A stretch of DNA of 64,000 bases. Source: Mactra quadrangularis (Eukaryota > Mollusca > Bivalvia > Venerida > Mactridae). The stretch lies in the NCBI GenBank assembly GCA_025267735.1, contig CM046311.1, forward strand, positions 28,625,399 through 28,689,398, in the 5' to 3' direction. This document shows positions 23,521 to 36,200 of the stretch, piece by piece. The notes beneath the pieces are model-generated. The model was not told the origin of the DNA, did no database searches, and saw only the letters and a list, made by a program, of their open reading frames with translations. The number at the start of each line of letters is the position of its first letter. The first letter of the stretch is position 1. A program made the translations under genes and the position numbers.

Positions 23521-24991
23521 AACACAGAATACCAAGTATGACATCATTGACCGTTCATCTTAGATAAACACAGAATACCAAGTATGGCATCATTGACCGT
23601 TCATCTTAGATAAACACGGAATACCAAGTATGGCATCATTGACCGTTCATCTTAGATAAACACAGAATACCAAGTATGGCATCATTGACCGTTTATCTTA
23701 GATAAACACGGAATACCAAGTATGACATCATTGACCGTTTATCTTAGATAAACACGGAATACCAAGTATGACATCATTGACCGTTTATCTTAGATAAACA
23801 CGGAATACCAAGTATGGCATCATTGACCGTTCATCTTAGATAAACACGGAATACCAAGTATGACATCATTGACCGTTCATCTTAGATAAACACGGAATAC
23901 CAAGTATGGCATCATTGACCGTTCATCTTAGATAAACACGGAATACCAAGTATGGCATCATTGACCGTTCATCTTAGATAAACACAGAATACCAAGTATG
24001 GCATCATTGACCGTTCATCTTAGATAAACACAGAATACCAAGTATGGCATCATTGACCGTTTATCTTAGATAAACACAGAATACCAAGTATGGCATCATT
24101 GACCGTTCATCTTAGATAAACAGAGAATACCAAGTATGGCATCATTGACCGTTTATCTTAGATAAACACAGAATACCAAGTATGGCATCATTGACCGTTC
24201 ATCTTAGATAAACACAGAATACCAAGTATGGCATCATTGACCGTTCATCTTAGATAAACACAGAATACCAAGTATGGCATCATTGACCGTTCATCTTAGA
24301 TAAACACAGAATACCAAGTATGGCATCATTGACCGTTTATCTTAGATAAACACGGAATACCAAGTATGGCATCATTGACCGTTCATCTTAGATAAACACG
24401 GAATACCAAGTATGGCATCATTGACCGTTTATCTTAGATAAACACGGAATACCAAGTATGGCATCATTGACCGTTTATCTTAGATAAACACGGAATACCA
24501 AGTATGGCATCATTGACCGTTTATCTTAGATAAACACGGAATACCAAGTATGGCATCATTGACCGTTTATCTTAGATAAACACGGAATACCAAGTATGGC
24601 ATCATTGACCGTTTATCTTAGATAAACACGGAATACCAAGTATGGCATCATTGACCGTTTATCTTAGATAAACACGGAATACCAAGTATGGCATCATTGA
24701 CCGTTTATCTAAGATAAACACGGAATACCAAGTATGGCATCATTGACCGTTTATCTTAGATAAACACGGAATACCAAGTATGGCATCATTGACCGTTTAT
24801 CTTAGATAAACACAGAATACCAAGTATGGCATCATTGACCGTTTATCTTAGATAAACACGGAATACCAAGTATGGCATCATTGACCGTTCATCTTAGATA
24901 AACACGGAATACCAAGTATGGCATCATTGACCGTTTATCTTAGATAAACACGGAATACCAAGTATGGCATCATTGACCGTTTATCTAAGGT
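23521..24991. repeat. 46-bp satellite, about 32 copies, with GATA-motif palindromes
   Basis: Exact 46-bp period, for example 'agtatggcatcattgaccgt' at 23581 and then every 46 bases. Unit junctions read GTTTATCT-T-AGATAAAC, an 8-bp-arm palindrome with one central base. It presents two WGATAR (GATA-factor type) motifs head to head. About half of the units carry 'ttcatct' instead, which breaks one half-site; the intact form dominates the 3' half of the array (24350-24990). Dimorphisms 'acggaa'/'acagaa' and 'tggcat'/'tgacat' show block-wise spread. GATA relevance is inference from the motif. Confidence 0.97.
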
Positions 24992-25187
24992 AAAAGAGTT
25001 GAGTCCATTTTTTTGCCTCTAGTACTGTTGTACAGTTATAGCATATAATTATCATGATGGAGACAAAAAAAGTCAGAACGTAGACAAATGTTTAATGTTA
25101 CAAGGACATTGTTATGTATATATTTGGTGCACATTTATGTTACCTTAATGTTGAATTATTTGATTCGATTGTATCTTTGTATGTTAG

Positions 25188-25430
25188 TATAGTTCGTTTT
25201 CTCGACTGTCAAACCTTGAATGCACGGTGAATTCGTATGTTAAAATTATCGTAGTCTTACGTTCATGACAATCAGAAAGTGTGTATTATTATCAAGTAGA
25301 GCTGATTATGTCGTATGAAAGGTCTTTAGTCAAGATATTTCAGTTACGACGGTGCTTCAAGTATAGATATAATGCATTCAGTCACCATGAAAATATTCAA
25401 GCTTTGACAGTTGAGAATAAACGGACTATA
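25188..25430. mobile_element. MITE (family M1), 243 bp
   Basis: Terminal inverted repeats of about 45 bp: left 'tatagttcgttttctcgact' then 'gtcaaaccttgaat'; right, reverse-complemented, 'tatagtccgtttattctcaa' then 'ctgtcaaagcttgaat'. The element at 61199-61353 has the same ends. No transposase frame; the predicted frames across it are by-products. Confidence 0.75.
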
Positions 25431-25431
25431 C

Positions 25432-26036
25432 CGCTCTGTAAACAGTTTTGTGCTCTTCATTTTTAGCGGAAATAAACTAACTATTTCTATTTATCTTTTT
25501 CAGTCAATCAGTTTAGGACGTCTATCTATCGACCCAGGGTTGTTGAAGGCTCCGTCCCAAGTACAGACTTATATAGGCCTAAATTCAATGAAAGTATCTA
25601 CGAACATTTTTTTCTCACTGTTAATTTATCATGTTAGTTGCCATCAATGGAGGAAGCTATGAGCATCATCATTATTACGGTTAAAAGGTTTATACTATGA
25701 TACATCTAGAGACAGTTGGCATTGATCGACTAACCGCCGCAGTAAGATCAAAGTTTTTTTTTGTCAAACCAATCTATCATAAAATACTTGTCCTACTTTT
25801 TAACATCCTCGTTAAATCATTAATGTTATTAAATTACACGTAATTAGATAAACTCTAACTTGTCTCTTATCATGTTAAAGTACAAATTAAAATGATGTTT
25901 GAATATACAATGCAATTGACAAAATCTTGTTTATAAAAATTAACCGATTCAAAAAGTTTATCAATAAAATATAGAAACAAAAAGCCACCTGAGCATATTC
26001 CTAAACCAGCATTAGTTACAAATGTAGTTTATTAAC
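25432..26036. other. Intergenic, nothing recognised
   Basis: AT-rich. The frame at 25411-25662 starts inside the MITE and has no recognisable content. Confidence 0.3.
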
Positions 26037-26330
26037 CGGGTCGTGATGCAGTTGGTAGCGCGCCTGAATTTCGAATCTAGTGTCCCGAAGAGGGTATGGG
26101 TTCGAATCCCATCCAGGAAGTTATACCCTTTCATGAAAGTCTGAAAATTATGTCAAATTTCCTCCATTAAATAAGTATAGGGAGAAATTTTTGGCCTTGT
26201 GGAATTGTAGGTGAGTACTAGTTAGACTAGGGTCCAGAAAAGCTGGGTTTGTGGTTCTGGACGCTGTAAATAACCTAAATTGTGTTGACACGGCATTAAA
26301 CCCAGTATAAATAAATAAATAAATGAATAT
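26037..26330 (+). mobile_element. SINE, family B (best-preserved copy)
   Basis: tRNA-like head with A box 'tgatgcagttggtagcgc' and a perfect B box 'gggttcgaatccc', correctly spaced. The body contains 'ctttcatgaaagtctgaaaa', 'ggccttgtggaattgtaggt', 'gggtccagaaaagctgggtt' and 'gttgacacggcattaaaccc'. It ends in (aaat)n from about 26308. The intact promoter boxes make it the family reference within the window. Confidence 0.85.
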
Positions 26331-26974
26331 TCACATTAAGTCCAAACTATTAGACACATACAAGCTTTAATTATCGTAGTAAAATTATTAGTGGTGTGCA
26401 TGATCAGCTTTTTTCTCTAAATTGCATTAGTCTATGAACTAGATCATTTTCGTATCAAGAGGTTATCAAGATGCTTAATTGAAAATCTTCATAACCTGTA
26501 AGTACTAGAACGTCAACTATTGAATTGCTCTACATGTGCACTCGTGCAATATCTGCATTATATTGTTATTTGTATTGATTGCTTGCTATCTACAAGTATT
26601 GCCTAGTTGCTAGGTAACATGGAAATGGCTTCCATTAGTTGAGACTGTAAGATAATGAATTGTTTCTAGTTTACAATACATGTATATAATGATGATTTCA
26701 TGATATATTATACCTTACTGCTTTCATGACAGATATTTGATTATAACGCGCCAAATTTATCAAAGTCTAAAATTTGAATGGTTTCTTAAAGTTTGAAGTA
26801 TTTCATCACGTAGTTGCCATAGAAACATCAACAACATATAAGTAAAAAAGAAAAAAAATGATGCAAAGCATAAAAGAGCGAACAAAGTTAGAGCATGAAA
26901 GTACTGCTTAAGTCAGTGGTTCTCTATTTGTTAGATTAGTGAAATAATATGAAACTTGTGACCAATAAATAAAC

Positions 26975-27260
26975 TGTGAAGACCGCTTGTGTACAAAATT
27001 AAGTCGCGTGCCTACATGTTTTAGTCTAAACTGCAGCTTACAAGAAAAGATATTTAACAATATCTTGGAGAAACTCTTTTTAAACACAATATATAAATGC
27101 TAAACCAAGTAAATGAAATGTTTATAAAAACATGCCAGATATACTAATTCATTGCCTAAAACTTTGTTTCTAGTCCAGAAACATAGATGTCTCATTCTCT
27201 GGTCTAACTGTATTGTCACAAAAAGTACGCCTGCGTTTTAGTCTAATCTACACTGACATT
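26975..27260. repeat. Local direct duplication, left copy
   Basis: 'gtgaagaccgcttgtgtaca', 'agtctaaactgcagctta', 'gatatttaacaatatcttgg' and 'gtaaatgaaatgtttataaa' recur in the same order at 27535-27800. The copies are diverged and lie about 555 bases apart, with a SINE between them. Confidence 0.6.
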
Positions 27261-27359
27261 AATGGCGGTCAACAGGAGAATAGTGCGTGTGGTAGAAATT
27301 AGTCGAAAATATCCACATGCAGCGACATTATCAAAACTCATTACATATATATAAAACTG

Positions 27360-27530
27360 TGGCCTCTCGGCTCGCTTGGTCGGTAACACTTAATTCTACT
27401 TAACCAGGGGTCCTGGGTTCGATTCAAAGTCACTGTCCGATGATCCTTCTTTGTATATGGTGTCAGTTTCCCGTCAGTGGTTTAGACCGTCCCACAAAAA
27501 TATCTATACGTGATTACATTATATAAAACG
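27360..27530 (+). mobile_element. SINE-like element, family D
   Basis: tRNA-like head 'cctctcggctcgcttggtcg' (A-box region) and 'cctgggttcgattcaa' (B box) at the usual spacing, followed by a body that matches no other family in this window. Confidence 0.5.
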
Positions 27531-27534
27531 ACGA

Positions 27535-27800
27535 AGAAGACCGTTTGGGTACAAAATATATCCGCGCTTGTACGTGTTTTAGCCTAAACCGCAGTTTAGG
27601 TAGGCAGATATTTAATAATTTATTGCAGAGACTCTTACAAACAAATAATTTGCTAAGCAAATAAATGAAGTATTTACAAAAACACAACAGATATAAATTT
27701 AGAATTCAGAAACTCAAACTGTCTAGCTGTTTCTCAATAATGTAGCGAACTTCTAGACATTGACATCTTTAGTCTATCAACATTCAAATGACATGAAACC
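27535..27800. repeat. Local direct duplication, right copy
   Basis: Partner of 26975-27260: 'gaagaccgtttgggtacaaa', 'agcctaaaccgcagttta', 'gatatttaataatttattgc' and 'aaataaatgaagtatttaca'. Confidence 0.6.
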
Positions 27801-27989
27801 TAGAATCAGAGGCACACAAATCTGCATCCTCGTAAATGTAAGCACGAACCATAATCCTTTTTCTGTGGATCAATTATTGTGTACTTGTTGATACTTTAAC
27901 TGTACATTGATATTATGAATAGTGTTATATATAGATAATGGTTTGAAGTTCTTATGATTTTGTCTCAGAAAATCATGTTAACTTCTGTT

Positions 27990-28240
27990 TCGTTCTCTCC
28001 GCTCTATTCTATTCTGTACCTACCGTTATGTTCCGCTCCGTTTTCTTCTGTCTGTTCCGTTCTAATCCATTCTGTTCTGTGTTGTTCTGTTCCGCTTTGT
28101 TCTGCTCTTGTCTGCTGCGTTTCCTTCTATTTTGTTCCGATCCATTCTGTTCTGTGTTGTTCTGTTCCGCTTCGTTCTGATCTGTTTCGGTTCTCTCGAT
28201 CTGGTCCTGTTCTGTTCTGGTTTATTCTGTTCTATTTACA
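27990..28240. repeat. Pyrimidine-rich TTCTG/TTCCG pentanucleotide tract
   Basis: Irregular repetition of 'ttctg', 'ttccg' and 'tctgtgttgttctgttccgc' over about 250 bases. The 105-codon frame at 27954-28271 is a Ser/Cys/Val-rich reading of this tract and is not a protein. Confidence 0.85.
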
Positions 28241-28780
28241 TACATTGTATACTTGTCGGGTAATAGATTAAAATATTTATTAGAATTAGATTGTTATGAT
28301 AATGATTGTTCGAGAAACAATTACTAGATATGCAATATCATGCAGTATCGTATTTTTTTTATCTGATTCTAATGAATTTTTGATGAAGTTGACATGTACC
28401 GGGTCAAATTGTTACACTTTGATCTATATCTTGTCAAATAAACAAGACACTTTAAATAAATGAGAAACCATTTTCTTGGTTTTAATATGCATGTTACAAC
28501 AAACTCGTTGCAATTATTTATAGATATTCAACAGCAAACGCTAATCAATGGGTTTTAATCTTTTTTATCTAAATTCAACCGCAGTAACAGGTAAATGATG
28601 TAAGCCCACATAGTTAATTATTGTGGGTTCAAAGTAGGTTAGGTGATTATGTTATTCGCATGATTTAGCACGAACTCTGGGAACGTGCAAAAATAAACGT
28701 ACCTGTATTTGGATGATCTGTTTTCTCACATGTAGACAGCGATGAATCTTTCATGTACAGTAAAACCTGTTTTATATAGG

Positions 28781-28817
28781 TGTGTGGTCGAGTGGTAAAG
28801 GCGTTGGTCTTGGTTAT
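28781..28817 (+). mobile_element. tRNA-Leu/Ser-like head fragment
   Basis: 'tgtggtcgagtggtaaaggc' followed by 'gttggtctt' looks like the 5' half of a class II tRNA (A box 'tggtcgagtggt'). No B box or acceptor partner follows, because a reversed family A SINE begins at about 28850. A relic, not a functional tRNA gene. Confidence 0.45.
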
Positions 28818-28849
28818 CTTTATTTTTTGTTAGGATACACGTCGAAGTA

Positions 28850-29075
28850 ACACATTGTTTAGGCCGTATCACGTCGATCAATCAGTTACTAGGCACATAC
28901 TTCCGTCACTGACTGGCATCTGCCCTATATATTTGTTTTGAGTAAGTGGTAGGTGAGAGAATGGCCGTAGAAATAATTTCATAATCAAGCTTCACGAAAG
29001 TATGCCTCGCTTGGGAATCGAACCTACAACCCCTCAAACAGTAGACTTATGCTACCGACTGAACTAGCCAGGCTG
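28850..29075 (-). mobile_element. SINE, family A (reversed, head intact)
   Basis: Minus strand begins 'cagcctggctagttcagtcg' and has B box 'gtaggttcgattcccaa', then 'gcatactttcgtgaagcttg', 'gaaattatttctacggccat' and 'gtcagtgacggaagtatgtg'. Close to the 57268 copy. Confidence 0.75.
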
Positions 29076-29939
29076 TTATACACACTATGAATATAAAGAC
29101 AAACACACTGAATAAACCAACTTGGGACCACTTAGTGTCTTTAAATTGTGAAACAAAACTGCTATATGTAGAAATGAAAAAAGCTTATTGCTTGGTATTA
29201 AATTTCTTTAATAAAATACATATTTAGAGAACTTTGAGAATTTATTCGTCCCGAAATCCTAGTTAAATGCACAATGTCTCCTATATATATGTTGGTCACG
29301 TGATGCTAGTCCCTATGGTGTCTGTTATAAAGCGGGTTTACTGTAACTGTCCGTCTGCTCAGACTGATTGACGAAATCAATTTTCAATTTTTGAAAACGA
29401 GACTGGTTAACAATGAAACTGCAGACGATAGTATGATCGTGTGATGTGGCTCTTTTATTTACTATATATATAATGCATTAATTTTACAGTTTAAGTACAC
29501 TACTACAAGAACTGTGGTGGAGGGAACATATGACTGGTTAGGAGAAAACTATAAGTACACGTGCCATAAAACAGTTGTAGATTAAATGTCGTTATCTAGA
29601 TGACAAAATATAGATAATAAGTTCACACTGTATCGCCTAGATCTAAGGGACTCGTGTCATTGTTTTTAGATGAAGACGATCTATTAGTGATCTTTTAGTG
29701 GATTAAAGAAAAGACTGGATATTTTTTGTAGAATTTTGTTTGATGTGTTCTGCTAAGAAAGTTCTGGGTATTGTTGGTATGGCTTTGACTAGTCGATGTT
29801 TTGAACCAGTGAAAATTAGATCTAGATTAAGTTATACTATTATACGCTGATACATGTTAAAAAAAGAGGCATTAACATTAATTTTTTGTTAATTAATTTT
29901 AATTGATATTATTTGGGACCTAAATTTAAAGGACTCATC
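29075..29939 (+). promoter_or_regulatory. Upstream region of the transporter gene
   Basis: A TATA-like stretch 'actatatatataatgcatta' lies at about 29461-29480, roughly 470 bases before the start codon. An in-frame TGA at 29904-29906 precedes the first ATG at 29940, which supports that start. The 5' UTR and any non-coding first exon cannot be defined from sequence. The promoter role is inferred from position. Confidence 0.3.
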
Positions 29940-30258
29940 ATGACGGTTTTAGAAGAAAATAGATCTAACTGCAACTCGGAAGGAGGGGATTTTCCAAATG
30001 AAGAAGATTTAAAACAGAAATCAGAAAAACGTGTGGTGATTATTGAAAATGGTACGGAAGGACGTAAGAATGCGGAGGACGCAGACAGGCCAGGAGGAGT
30101 TGAATCTGAAGATATGGACGATGAAGATAATGAGACAATTAAACCAGAACATGAAGCATTGGTTGCCATAGAAACTTCTGAAGGTGATGGTTGGGTACCA
30201 GATGGTGGCTGGGGATGGGGTGTGGTCATTGGTGCTGTTATTATACATATATTTGTAG
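29940..30258 (+). CDS. MCT-like gene exon 1
   Basis: Encodes residues 1-106: an acidic cytosolic tail ('ESEDMDDEDNET') followed by 'WVPDGGWGWGVVIGAVIIHI', the SLC16 signature and first half of TM1. Donor GTAG|GTAAAT, phase 1. An open frame continues to 30506 but reads into intron and a reversed SINE. Confidence 0.9.
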
Positions 30259-33200
30259 GTAAATATCTATTTTATATAATTTTTTCTTCACTACATGTAT
30301 GGGAATTATTGAACGTTAAAGTGTTAAAGGAGGTAACCCCTCACAAAACACATGTACACCTGGATGAGTGGAACAACTATAGGAAACTTTCTTGCTCAAT
30401 GAAATTAGCAGTACCCCTAGTAGTGTTCATATCTGGGACCTCTCGATCCCTTAGCACCCGTCCTACCACAGGACAATTACTCTTCTTATTTGGCCTCATC
30501 GGATAGACCAGGTCCGATTATTAAATATAACGGCATGGTCGAACGTAAGAATCTGTCAACGGTCTTTGGGTGGTCTATCGGATATTTTCAAGTTGTAGGT
30601 ATTATATTACTAATTAGTGTAGTCAACTTTTGGAAGGTTATTAAATAACCCTGTGGACATTTTCACAATTAATATTTGGTATTTCCTACTACTGACTAAC
30701 GATGATTTTCATCGTGAGAAAATTGGTGAAAATTCCTACACACTGTTGCATATCTATTTAATATTAAAAGGTACATACATGTAGATGCACTAGGCACGGT
30801 TTCGTAGGAATTTCCATGATGATACTGATCTATACTGCACATTTTTTATTGATAGATATTCCTATAAAGCACAACATAGACATAGAAATCCGTGGAGAGT
30901 GCGCTTTACTATTTGGAGTTCAATCAAAATCAATATAAGTTCTTAGAGTCTTAGGGGAGGGGTGGTATTGGTTTAAATGCTAGAATTTGCATGCACAATG
31001 TCTAAGGTAACTCCGTAGACATGTATGAAGTTAAAATCGAGCCCCATTGTTTGTTAACAAAAAAACATAAAAAAGCACCAAAAATATTAACAATTAAGTG
31101 TTACACCTATGACAACTGTGTGAGATAGACACACTATTCTCTGAACATGGAACTAAAATGACATATTTAGGATATACAGTCACGTAGCGTTCAGAATGAA
31201 TGCACGCACTTGTTTTTTTCGTCAAATTCTTGCATCAACTAAAACATAGGAAAGATTTTAAGTGCATAAAAATAAGTAAAACATTTCTTCGTTCACACTT
31301 TAACCTTAGGCTAGTTATTTCATTTCTTAATCCTCTGTACATTTTTTTGCATATGACTTATATCATCGCTCGATTTAAATTTTGTTTAGAGGATATGTGG
31401 CGCATCACACAAACATATCTTACGATAAAAATCATCGTTAGTCAAAAGCAGAAAACATTCATAATACATGTACATACATTTTTCGGTCAGTCGATTTCAA
31501 ATATTCTTGAATTATGTAGAATATTGTATAACTTGTGAACATCATGTCATAGTAGTTTATTATCCTTCTGGTTTTGAACGGCAAAATTATGAATTTGACT
31601 TACGATAACTTTTTTCGTGAAAAGCGCCACTGTAGCTTACGATCAAAACTCACAGAACCATTCGGAATTTATCGGGCAAAGAAATGTGCTCTGTTTGATG
31701 TCATTCTATTGTTTTCTGGAAAGAAAAATCGGCCAAAAACAAACCATTAGTTGTTCTTAAAATCACGTGACTATAGACTCTCTAATATTGAATCAGATAA
31801 TAAATACAAGCTTTTATGACAATGATAAGTTTGGCCATGTGTTAACATCTGATCATAACTTTCTACTAAATTTCCCCTGAGAGCAATCTCTTTTAGAGAA
31901 ATTTGTCAAGCTTAAAAAAACACATTACGCTTAAATCGCATTACTTTCAAAAATGTTGGAGAAGCTACCCGCTAGTACCCTGTTAATACGGACATGCTGT
32001 TGTGCCATTCAAAAAATAGCACGACGTATTATCATACCAAATGCGACGTCTAGCGTCAAGGTTGCGACATTGTGCGTCTGTCGATTTTTGTGCGACGTTA
32101 TGCGTCAGTGTAGCGACATTTATTGTCAAGGCAATTGTGACGTTTAGCGTTGGTTGTGATATTTATTGTCAGCGTTACGGTATCTAGCATCAATTGTGTT
32201 GTTAATTAGCGATGTTGCGACGTTTAGCGGTGTTGCGACGTTTAGCGGTGTTACACACAGGATTCCATAAGACACATCTGTGCCAGTGGCTGACAACTAC
32301 ATTGTACTTTATTTAACACAGAGATAGCTGCGAGAATGACCGCTATAAGTATTTCTTTGTTAAATCCCTTGAATACATGTTAGTTCCACCCGAGAATCGA
32401 ACCCACGACCAACAGATTACACTCGGTCGCTCTATCGACAGAGCTTACCCCCGGGCAGTCGCGAAATTACTGAACATTTGTACAGAATAGACACATTATA
32501 AATTGTAACATAATTGTAATTAATTGTGTTAATTAATTTTTTTTTCTATTTTAGGTGGTTTGATGAAGGCAAGTGGTGTAATGTATCTAAAACTCAAAGA
32601 TAGATTTAATCAAAGTTCTGTAGCTACAGCCTGGGTGTTCTCATTGTTTACAACATTTCTCCTGATGATGGGTAAAATATTTTTTATTATAATTATAAAT
32701 ATGGTTACATTACTTGTAAGCAGTTTTAACGGGAAAAGTCAACGTGTTTATGGGTAGAACAATGTCCGTTATACACCGGAATGGTTGTATGTTCTGATTC
32801 ACTTACACCTGTTGTGCAGAACAAGACTTCAGATTTTTTAAAAAGATTTCGAAAATGTAGTGTATCCTGAAAAATCCTTACATCTTTAGGGCAAAATAAA
32901 ATTTGGATTTTGGCATATGCCCGACATGTAGTGTGTCTTGAAGAATCTCAACAACTATGTGGAGGGAAAAAAATCCGAATTTTGTATGATTCTGGAACTG
33001 AAGCGTGGCCTGTTATTTCCGGACACTTAAAGGATAAAAAAATCCGGATTTATGGGGGTTTCGAACTATTCTGTGTCCGAAAAAATTCAAACATTTTAAA
33101 GATGAACAAAACATCTGATGATATTTTATGTTTTCAGTTTAAAATAACGATGATGAGAAGAAAATGTTGGTGCCCTATTTTCGTACACGTATGCTAATAG

Positions 33201-36200
33201 TAGAAACACACAAAACTTAAAATGTACTTTAAAGCCGATCGTTATAAGATTTAAACTTAAATATCAACTTCTTTAAACCTCTCAGAATTGTAAAGAAACA
33301 TTTTAGAAACCGTATAGCATTGCTTTGTTTATGACAAATTTCCATAAAAACCTTCTATATAAGTAACAGTAACTATAGAGTAATACCCCTTACCTCAATT
33401 ACTCGTAAATTTATTGGGACCGAAACCAAACAATAAAATTATACAGACTCATGCGTGCTTATATACAGTGGCATTTGTGTAAAAGGGTTGTATAAGCAAA
33501 TAAAATACACGTAATATGTATATAAAAACATCTGCACTTAAAGGTTTTTTATCAGAAACTTTTTATATATCTACATTTTTTGTGTATAGTTCATTTTGTA
33601 GTTAGTCTGAACAGGTTATTCTTACACATTTAAGACATTTTTTATCAGTTAGGTCAAGAAATTAGGACGTTTTTTATGATAACCTTAGTGAAACATCGTA
33701 CAGCTCATCACAGTTGATACATTTATAAAAAGTTCAATGTATTTCAGAACAAAATGTTAATTACAAATGTATATACTTACTTCTTGTAGCAGCAGTAGTC
33801 CAGTGGTAGGATGTGCGCTTAGGGAGGTCCAGGGTTCGAACCACACCAAAAAGGCACTGCTAATTTCCTTGAGCAAGAAGCTTAGCTGCGGTTGTGTACT
33901 TCACTCAGGTGTCAATTAGTAACTGCAAGGGTGGTACAATTCCGTTGTACAATTCCACTAACGTGTCTGCTGCACTAGGCGGAGTAAAAAAAACTCCCCA
34001 TGGAGATTGATAGATAGATACCAGTAGCCCGATGACCAGGGGTAAGAGATGTAAAATCGGTGAACGTGCATTAGCATGAAACTTAGACTAAAATACAATT
34101 ATTTTACTTTACTTGCAATCATTCTAAACTTTCTAAATTCTCTTAACAAGATTTATGTCTGTCTGGTTTGCTGAAGTCGTCGACCTATTTACCAATGCTA
34201 CGAGGTTTGATTCCCAGACGGGATGATTCCTCTGAGTTTGGTCATTAAATATTTTTACCGTCATGCTTCCTCTGAGAAACTCATTTTTTAAAAATACCTT
34301 GTTTTTCATTTGGTGTGAAAAATGCGTGCGTTTTTTTCACAATTAGTATGAAAATGTCGTTAGGATACAAAAATTTAATATCGAAACGCATTTTTTCACT
34401 GTAAAAAACTTTTTAAGTTTTTTTAAATGTGAGTTTTTTTTTTAGAAAGAACGTATTTTTCGCATCAGCAAATATTAAGTCGACATCACAGGTTTTGTCT
34501 TTCACCTGTATCTCAAGATTCGGTACTTTAGGCTTGCACTCTGTCCTTGTGTAAACCAAGGGCGTATTTAGAGGAGGTGGAAGCGGAAGCCGGATATGCC
34601 CCTTAGATCAACTTGATCTGATCAAGAGAGTTTTAGTTCATTTAAAAAAGATTTTCTAGTACAAATAATTTTGTGAATAACACTATTTTTTTAAACATTT
34701 AATATCGTTTAATATTTTTAATTTGGGGACCATTTTCATGCTATAGAGACCATTTTCATAATAATTTAGAGTTCACTTCATGTGTGAGTACATGTGGCTA
34801 TTAGTGCGCATGTTCGCGTAGCTTACGAGGAAGTGTGTGAGAAAAGAATACATGCATACATGTCATAGAACCAAGTGAGAATGTACATCCTTATTCTTCA
34901 CTAGGAACACCTCAATCAGTCATTGAATAAATAATCCCGGAAGGATTCGTGGGGGATCCACCCAAAATCCAGTTTTTTTCTACATACGCGAGGTAGGCAC
35001 AGACGAAGCACGCAAAGATTATTCATGCAAAATAGTTCCTATCGTTAACACATAAGGCGTAATAAATACAATTTCTTTTACCATATATATGACTAAATCT
35101 TGTTTAGCAGATATTATTGAATACTGTATTTTAAACGTATAGACTATTTAAAAAACGATACATTTATCACAGCCTTAACGATCGTGGATTTGTTTACTTC
35201 AACACCGGTTGAACTAAAAGCCACACACTCAGATTTCATTTGGGACTAAACTCAACAGTTCATTAACAGACTCAATTCAATACAAATAAATTAAATCTTA
35301 TTCCAACATGTTTGTCAGCTTCATTTTGCTTAAATGACTTTTTATCAACTTTTGTAGTTTCTAATATTCTTATGTTTGCTGTAACATTGACTAAATTAGC
35401 TAAATTAATGATAAAAATGAAAAAAAGAGTTTGAGTACAAAGTTGAGTTTCTTCGTGATACTGGGACCTCATGCTTATAGCACTTGACCTCAAGGCGGTT
35501 GCGTGGGGGTGAAAGTGTATTTGCCCTGGGTATTTAAGTGGTTGCTTGGGGGGGGCAACTGTAATTGCTGTGGTTATTCAAGCGGTTGCCTGGGGACAAG
35601 TGTTATTGCCATAGTATTTAAGCGGCTGCGTGGGGGTGAAAGTGTATTTGCCATGGGTATTTAAGCGGTTGCTGGGGGGCAAGTGTAATTGCTGTGGGTA
35701 TTCAAGCGGTTGCCTGGGGACAAGTGTTATTGCCATAGTATTTAAACGGCTGCGTGGGGGCAAGTATAATTGCCATGGTATTCAAGCGGTTGCTTGGGGT
35801 GTAAGTGTAAATGCCTACGGTTGCTTGGGATGCGAGACTTGTGTAAATATTTACCATATAGCGGTTAGCGGTTAGTAGGGGCACAAGTGTGGTTTCTATG
35901 GATCTTATGGCGGCTGCTCTAGATGCTAGAGTGGTTGCAGTAGTCCTTAAGGTACACAAGACTAGTTTGTAGAAGTATACTTAGGACAAAGACTAGTTTG
36001 TCAAAAACATTAGGGTGGTTGCCGCATCTAGCGCACGTGTTGCGACCTTCAGTGTCTAAATGAAAACGTTAAAAATTAACTTAAACTTTAGTTTTGTTTA
36101 TCATTTGATATAGGCTTTACAATGGTTTTTACACTTGTTGTGAAAATTGCGTTCAGAAAAAAAATAGTAAAAAATATCTAACGTATTTTACAAATTGCCG

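Noticed and set aside
27954..28271. 105-codon Ser/Cys/Val-rich frame
   Set aside because: Reading of a TTCTG/TTCCG low-complexity tract.
30259..30506. Extension of the exon 1 frame beyond residue 106
   Set aside because: Exon 1 ends at GTAG|GTAAAT with a correct phase-1 join to 32555. The extension reads through a reversed family C SINE.
35578..35959. Proline/glycine-rich frames on both strands
   Set aside because: By-products of the 40-44-bp array.
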